From positions 18,063,018 through 18,127,017 of the forward strand of contig NC_087377.1 in the NCBI RefSeq assembly GCF_963675165.1: a stretch of DNA of 64,000 nucleotides, read 5' to 3'. Source of the stretch: Halichondria panicea (taxonomy: Eukaryota; Porifera; Demospongiae; Suberitida; Halichondriidae). Position numbers and translations under genes: made by a program. Numbering within the stretch: the stretch's first letter is position 1; each line of letters opens with the position of its first letter. The notes under the pieces are model-generated. The model was not told where the DNA came from. It saw only the letters and a list, made by a program, of their open reading frames with translations, and did not search any database. This document shows positions 60,014-64,000 of the stretch, piece by piece.

Positions 60014-60787
60014 ACACACACACACACACACACACCCACACACCCACCCACCCACCCATCCACACCCACCCACACACACACACACAACACACACACACAC
60101 ACACACACCCACACACACACACAACACCCACACACACACACCCACACACACCCACCAGAGTCTCAGTAATGATAGTTCCTGATGCTGACCACGTGAACAC
60201 TTCTAACTGACCAGGAGTATCAAATATGATGTACCTGCCAACTATAAGAGATGTCTAAACACGTAGAGATTAAAATAGTTACTTGTGTTCAGAAGATCTC
60301 TTCTCCAGGAAGCCCATCACCTGGTCAAATCTTGATGCAAATAAGTTGAGGCCAGTAACAATGGCTCCATTAGGTCCGAGTTTGTACTCATGCATGACCT
60401 CCTTGTAGTTGACAGAGTCACGAATGTCTACACACGTACACACACAATGTGCACTGTTATAATGGGGAGCACATTATTGAGACATGCAGGCTCACCAATA
60501 TTGGCTGGGTACGGGACAACAGACACGGCAGGATCAAGGTTGACAACATATGGAGCACTCTTACAGGAATGGAGATATGATGTGATCCTCTGGGGAACAA
60601 ACACATTCCCAATGAGCCACACACCCTACCATCCATGCGTGTAGTATGGACCCTACCATCCAATATGGATATACGTACGTACCTGTACAAATGTCGTCTT
60701 TCCTGATCCAGCCATTCCCAGACAGATGACACAAGTAGGTCTTTCAGGGAGACCTCCGACAACGCTAGTACTAGTCGCCTCTGCCAT
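58523..60787 (-). CDS. GPN1: GPN-loop GTPase 1
   Basis: Eleven exons: 60683-60787, 60496-60589, 60283-60427, 60156-60234, 59597-59691, 59425-59545, 59023-59094, 58886-58968, 58772-58811, 58619-58721 and 58523-58551. The sum is 966 nt, giving 321 residues (human 374; the C-terminal tail is shorter). Motifs: P-loop [21 protein letters not shown], the diagnostic GPN insertion [30 protein letters not shown] (G3), NKTD (G4) and [14 protein letters not shown]. It pairs with GPN3 in assembly and nuclear import of RNA polymerase II. The intron 59692-60155 holds four extra copies of the start of the next exon, each with its own acceptor. Confidence 0.95.
59218..59390. repeat. Interspersed repeat D, copy 2
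   Basis: TATGTGGTTGACGAGTATGC and CACTTTTTAACAAGGTTGAG, homologous to 50022-50195. In GPN1 intron 59095-59424. Confidence 0.65.
59661..59943. repeat. Tandem repeat containing the GPN1 exon start and acceptor, five copies
   Basis: Units of 60-64 bp made of ACTACC(A/G)CAGTGGGGA, AGGTGGAGGCCTGCACAC and a CA tract. Acceptor-side CTGCA occurs at 59692, 59755, 59819, 59879 and 59941; only the first belongs to the exon used here. Confidence 0.9.
59944..60155. repeat. (CA)n/(CCCA)n tract
   Basis: About 200 bp of CA with CCCACCCACC blocks running into the GPN1 donor at 60155. It translates openly on both strands but is not coding. Confidence 0.9.
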
Positions 60788-60829
60788 ACTTAACTGAAGT
60801 GTACACGAGGTCTTATAGCTGTGTCTGTG

Positions 60830-60897
60830 TAGATGGGCGTGCCCGTCCCCAGCCATAACCCCATTTTTATGGCCGGGGACCGGCACGCCCACATCTA
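60830..60897. mobile_element. 68-bp hairpin element with 9-bp TSD in GPN1 promoter
   Basis: Arms of 28-30 bp (TAGATGGGCGTGCCCGTCCC against the inverted TAGATGTGGGCGTGCCGGTC) around an 8-nt loop, flanked by the exact direct repeat GTGTCTGTG (60821-60829 and 60898-60906). It is located 43 bp upstream of the GPN1 ATG. Confidence 0.75.
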
Positions 60898-60906
60898 GTG
60901 TCTGTG

Positions 60907-61802
60907 CTGAAGGCAGTGCAGCCCCGCCCACCAGTAAGAGAATAAGGCTAGTTCAGCACAGAGTTCAGTAGCCTCGATCCCAGGCCGCTCTTCCTCGAAG
61001 AAGGAGGCTAAGAGTTCTGCCTACGGCTGCCTACTTTGTGGTACACAAATGAATATACTTATTGTCACGTGTCATGATAGAGCACACATTTGCAGCCACG
61101 AGGCAGAGCTAGAGAGAGCAAGACGATGTGTACCTTGCCGACTGTCATGTCTCCTAATGTACGTCGCTCACCTTTTGGTGAGCGCTATAGCTAGCAATGT
61201 GGTAGTTGGATATTATATATATATAGTGACAGCCTTGTGTTAAAGTAGCTCTGTGTATACTGTCCTTATATTGTTCTCTCATGTCTTACTCACAGATAAC
61301 TACTCAACGCTGCATAGCACAGGATTCAGCATTCAATCACTCTTATAATTAATTATTGTTATTTCATCTTTTATGGGGGACGCCCCACTCTTAATTTTTA
61401 TCACTAAATGGCTGCTGACGTACGTATATATAAGAGCACTACAAGATACGACAGGAAAGGGTCAGTATAAAAAATAATTATGTATTGTCCCATGCATAGT
61501 GATGTAGTGTACTATCTGTTACTTCCTCTGGTACTCAGCCCCTTTAATGAGTAGATCTCCAAGCATTAGTTACATCACTATGAATTATCTGCTGTATTTT
61601 GTATTTTAATGATTCATTGGGTACTGAATGTATATAGATGTGCTATGATTCTTAGTGTTCCAGGCCACCATAAAATGCTGGCTTTCTGAGGAGGAGATGA
61701 TCTGTTATTGGCCGGGGATGGACTGGACCCACCGCCGGGGATAGACTGGACACACCTCTGAGTAGGCCGGGGATGGACTGGACACACCTCTGAGAGACCA
61801 AG
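60907..61802. other. Gene-poor spacer upstream of GPN1
   Basis: About 0.9 kb. Contains CCTCGATCCCAGGCC (near 60973), a GCTCACCTTTTGGTGAGC hairpin near 61170, an (AT)n stretch, a short ORF at 61408, and three GGCCGGGGATGGACTGGAC-type units at 61710-61795. No convincing gene. Confidence 0.5.
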
Positions 61803-64000
61803 GGCCAGTTACTGTATCATGTATGAATATTCTGTTGCTTGTACATTTCGTAGCATTATCAGTAATTGTGTAGAGTAGCATCTTGTGCTTCATCACTCAG
61901 CAGTGTATGTGATTTTCTGACAGGAAAGGCTACTCTAAACAGAGGGAGTCGGCCACACAAGGTATAGTTTAATAATTATTGTACAGTACTAGATGATCTT
62001 CTCTGTTTTGGGTCAGATGCAATTGCCTTCAATCACTAGCCAGTTAAAGCTCAAGAAATTGTATTTTATTATTGTACCAGCATTAGGTAGTTAACTCCAC
62101 TTATGCATTGACCTCTACTACCGTGTAGCGGGAAAGTTCGTTATTTGAGCCCTCGAGAAATGTTGTATAGTTGTTCAATGCCAGGAAACCACAGCTTTGC
62201 ATGTGAAATACTGGTGCGTGGGAGTTTCTTCCATTTATATTACATGAAGTGTGAAGTGTGTTGTAAGTTTGTACAGAGAGGACTCCCATGGTGGCAATGA
62301 ATGTATGGCAATGATCTGATGATCACACACATCATCCGTGTCTTTATCCCCACACCTAGTCGGAGGGAGCAGCAAGTTCTACTAAGAGCCAGCATCACCA
62401 ACTAACCAACACACTACAAGACCTACCTACTACCAGCTAGGACAGCACACCACCCGGGACAGACTCTACTATACCATGTAATACGCCTTTGTATTACGAT
62501 CATGATACAATTTGCTGCCCTCCCTCGCCAATGGATTGAATAATTATGGACACTCGCAGGACAACTAAGAGACTGACACACAATAATAGACACCAAAGGG
62601 CCAGTTACTGTATCATGTACGAATATTCTGTTGCTTGTACATTTCGTAACATTATCAGTAATTGACTGTAGAGTAGCATCTTGAGCTCCCCTTTCTTCAT
62701 CACTCAATCTGCAGGCAGTGTATGTGATTTTCTGACAGGAAAGGCTACTCTAAACAGAGGGAGTCGGCCACACAAGGTATAGTCTAATAATTATTGTACA
62801 GTACTAGATGATCTTCTCTGTTTTGGGTCAGATGCAATTGCCTTGAATCACTAGCCAGTTTAAAACATTTCTTCTACTCTTGGCTTAAGAAATTGTATTT
62901 TATTATTGTACCAGCATTAGGTAGTTAACTCCACTTATGCATTGACCTCTGCGTGTAGCGGGAAAGTTCGTTATTTGAGCCCTCGAGAAATGTTGTATAG
63001 TTGTTCACATTTCAATGCCAGGAAACCATAGCTTTGCATGGTGCGTGGGAGTGTCTTCCATTTATATTACATGAAGTGTGAAGTGTGTTGTAAGTTTATA
63101 CAGAGAGGACTCCCATGGTGGGAATGATCTGATGATGGCTCCACTGCTCTGATGGACCAATGCAGGAGAAGTTATTCTGTATAATTATTACACTAAATTA
63201 ATGTATGCCACTGTTTGGATCGGTTTCTGTTCTGCTCAGCTTCTTCCTCCAACTTGCTTACGCAGGCTAAGCTTATTCTTAATTAGTTCATTCTTAGTTC
63301 ATTCTATAGCCTAGTATTATTGTCGGTTTGGTTGTTTTATGTTTTTCACCTGGTCATACGGAATCACTTCATTAATTTTTATACAGTGCAGACCACACCT
63401 CTATCCACACATTGTACCTGCACATCCTGTATATATGGGGCCACACCCCCACTCACTGTACTGATATGTGGTCACACCCCTATACATGGTAACCCTCTTG
63501 ACCACACCCCCACCCATGCATTGTGTCGTACATGCTGTGTTTTTGTGTACAGTACACACATCATCCGTGTCTTTATCCCCACACCTAGTCGGAGGGACAG
63601 CAAGTTCTACTAAGAGCCAGCATCACCAACTAACAAACACACTACAAAACCTACCTACTACCAGCTAGGACAGCACACCACCCGGGACAGACTCTACTAT
63701 ACCATGTAATACGCCTTTGTATTACGATCATGATACAATTTGCTGCCCTCCCTCGCCCATGGATTGAATAATTATGGACACTCGCAGGAGACTGACACAC
63801 AATAATAGACACCAAAGGGCCAGTTACTGTATCATGTACGAATATTCTGTTGCTTGTACATTTCGTAACATTATCAGTAATTGACTGTAGAGTAGCTCCC
63901 CTTTCTTCATCACTCAATGCAGGCAGTGTATGTGATTTTCTGACAGGAAAGGCTACTCTAAACAGAGGGAGTCGGCCACACAAGGTATAGTCTAATAATT
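61803..64000. repeat. Large-unit tandem array running off the window
   Basis: Block A (starting CCAGTTACTGTATCATGTA) occurs at 61803-62327, 62599-63136 and 63817 to the end. Block B (starting ACACATCATCCGTGTCTTTA) occurs at 62328-62598 and 63557-63816. 63137-63556 is an extra 420-bp segment in the second unit only. Units differ by small indels and substitutions. There are no conserved long ORFs. Each A block holds an identical 38-bp exon-like piece between AG and GTATAG. Confidence 0.9.

Noticed and set aside
59501-60182. Long open frames on both strands through the CA/GT tract
   Set aside because: They encode only VCVCVC/THTHTH dipeptides and pieces of a GPN1 exon in wrong frames; this is simple-sequence repeat.
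61166-61186. GCTCACCTTTTGGTGAGC as a histone-type 3' stem-loop
   Set aside because: Stem and loop sequence differ from the histone consensus and no histone gene is nearby.
61705-62707. Minus-strand ORFs with shared TDNATKCTSNRIFVHDTVTGP text
   Set aside because: Similarity is due to the tandem A blocks; frames differ at their ends, and there is no family match or splice structure.

Overview
The window looks like nuclear DNA of a sponge (Porifera, most likely a demosponge). Genes are packed a few hundred bases apart, most introns are tiny (down to 43 bp), and a BarX/Bsh-type NK-like homeobox gene is present. Conserved animal housekeeping genes sit among many (CA)n/(GT)n tracts and small interspersed repeats, and no prokaryotic-style operons are seen. 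The sponge assignment is an inference from these features.

From left to right I find 18 prot-coding genes, with exons joined by hand at GT..AG sites. All but the first, which runs off the left edge, give a full reading frame from ATG to stop. They are: a PROSER3-like gene (+, partial); a BarBsh-type homeobox gene (+); delta-COP/ARCN1 (-); glycerol kinase (-); DPAGT1 (-); TBCEL (+); TRAPPC10 (+); gamma-glutamyl hydrolase (-); CTNNBL1 (-); WASHC2/FAM21 (+, nearly 16 kb); KAT7/HBO1-type MYST acetyltransferase (-); UBA52 (+); SMG9 (-); PP2A scaffold subunit A (+); and GPN1 (-). Three further genes lie inside introns of these. An animal haem peroxidase and an orphan 181-residue secreted protein occupy a 7.4-kb intron of WASHC2 on the same strand. 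A secreted protein with three cysteine-doublet repeats occupies a 1.4-kb intron of KAT7 on the opposite strand. All three nested genes encode signal peptides and are split by one phase-1 intron near the 5' end.

Four neighbouring pairs are head-to-head, with 248 to 363 bp between start codons: DPAGT1/TBCEL, CTNNBL1/WASHC2, KAT7/UBA52 and SMG9/PP2A-A. Convergent pairs are 150 to 200 bp apart. A GCCGCCCTC-type motif recurs just upstream of several starts. The genes do not form one pathway; they cover vesicle traffic (delta-COP, TRAPPC10, WASHC2), glycan and lipid metabolism (DPAGT1, glycerol kinase), folate turnover (GGH), splicing and NMD (CTNNBL1, SMG9), chromatin (KAT7), translation and ubiquitin (UBA52), phosphatase scaffolding (PP2A-A), tubulin folding (TBCEL) and RNA polymerase II import (GPN1).

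Introns and the right end carry non-autonomous DNA elements, several with clear target-site duplications, three copies of a tRNA-derived SINE, a common interspersed repeat of several hundred bases, and many minisatellites. Two minisatellites multiply splice sites: acceptors in GPN1 and donors in KAT7. The last 2.2 kb is a large-unit tandem array that runs off the window.
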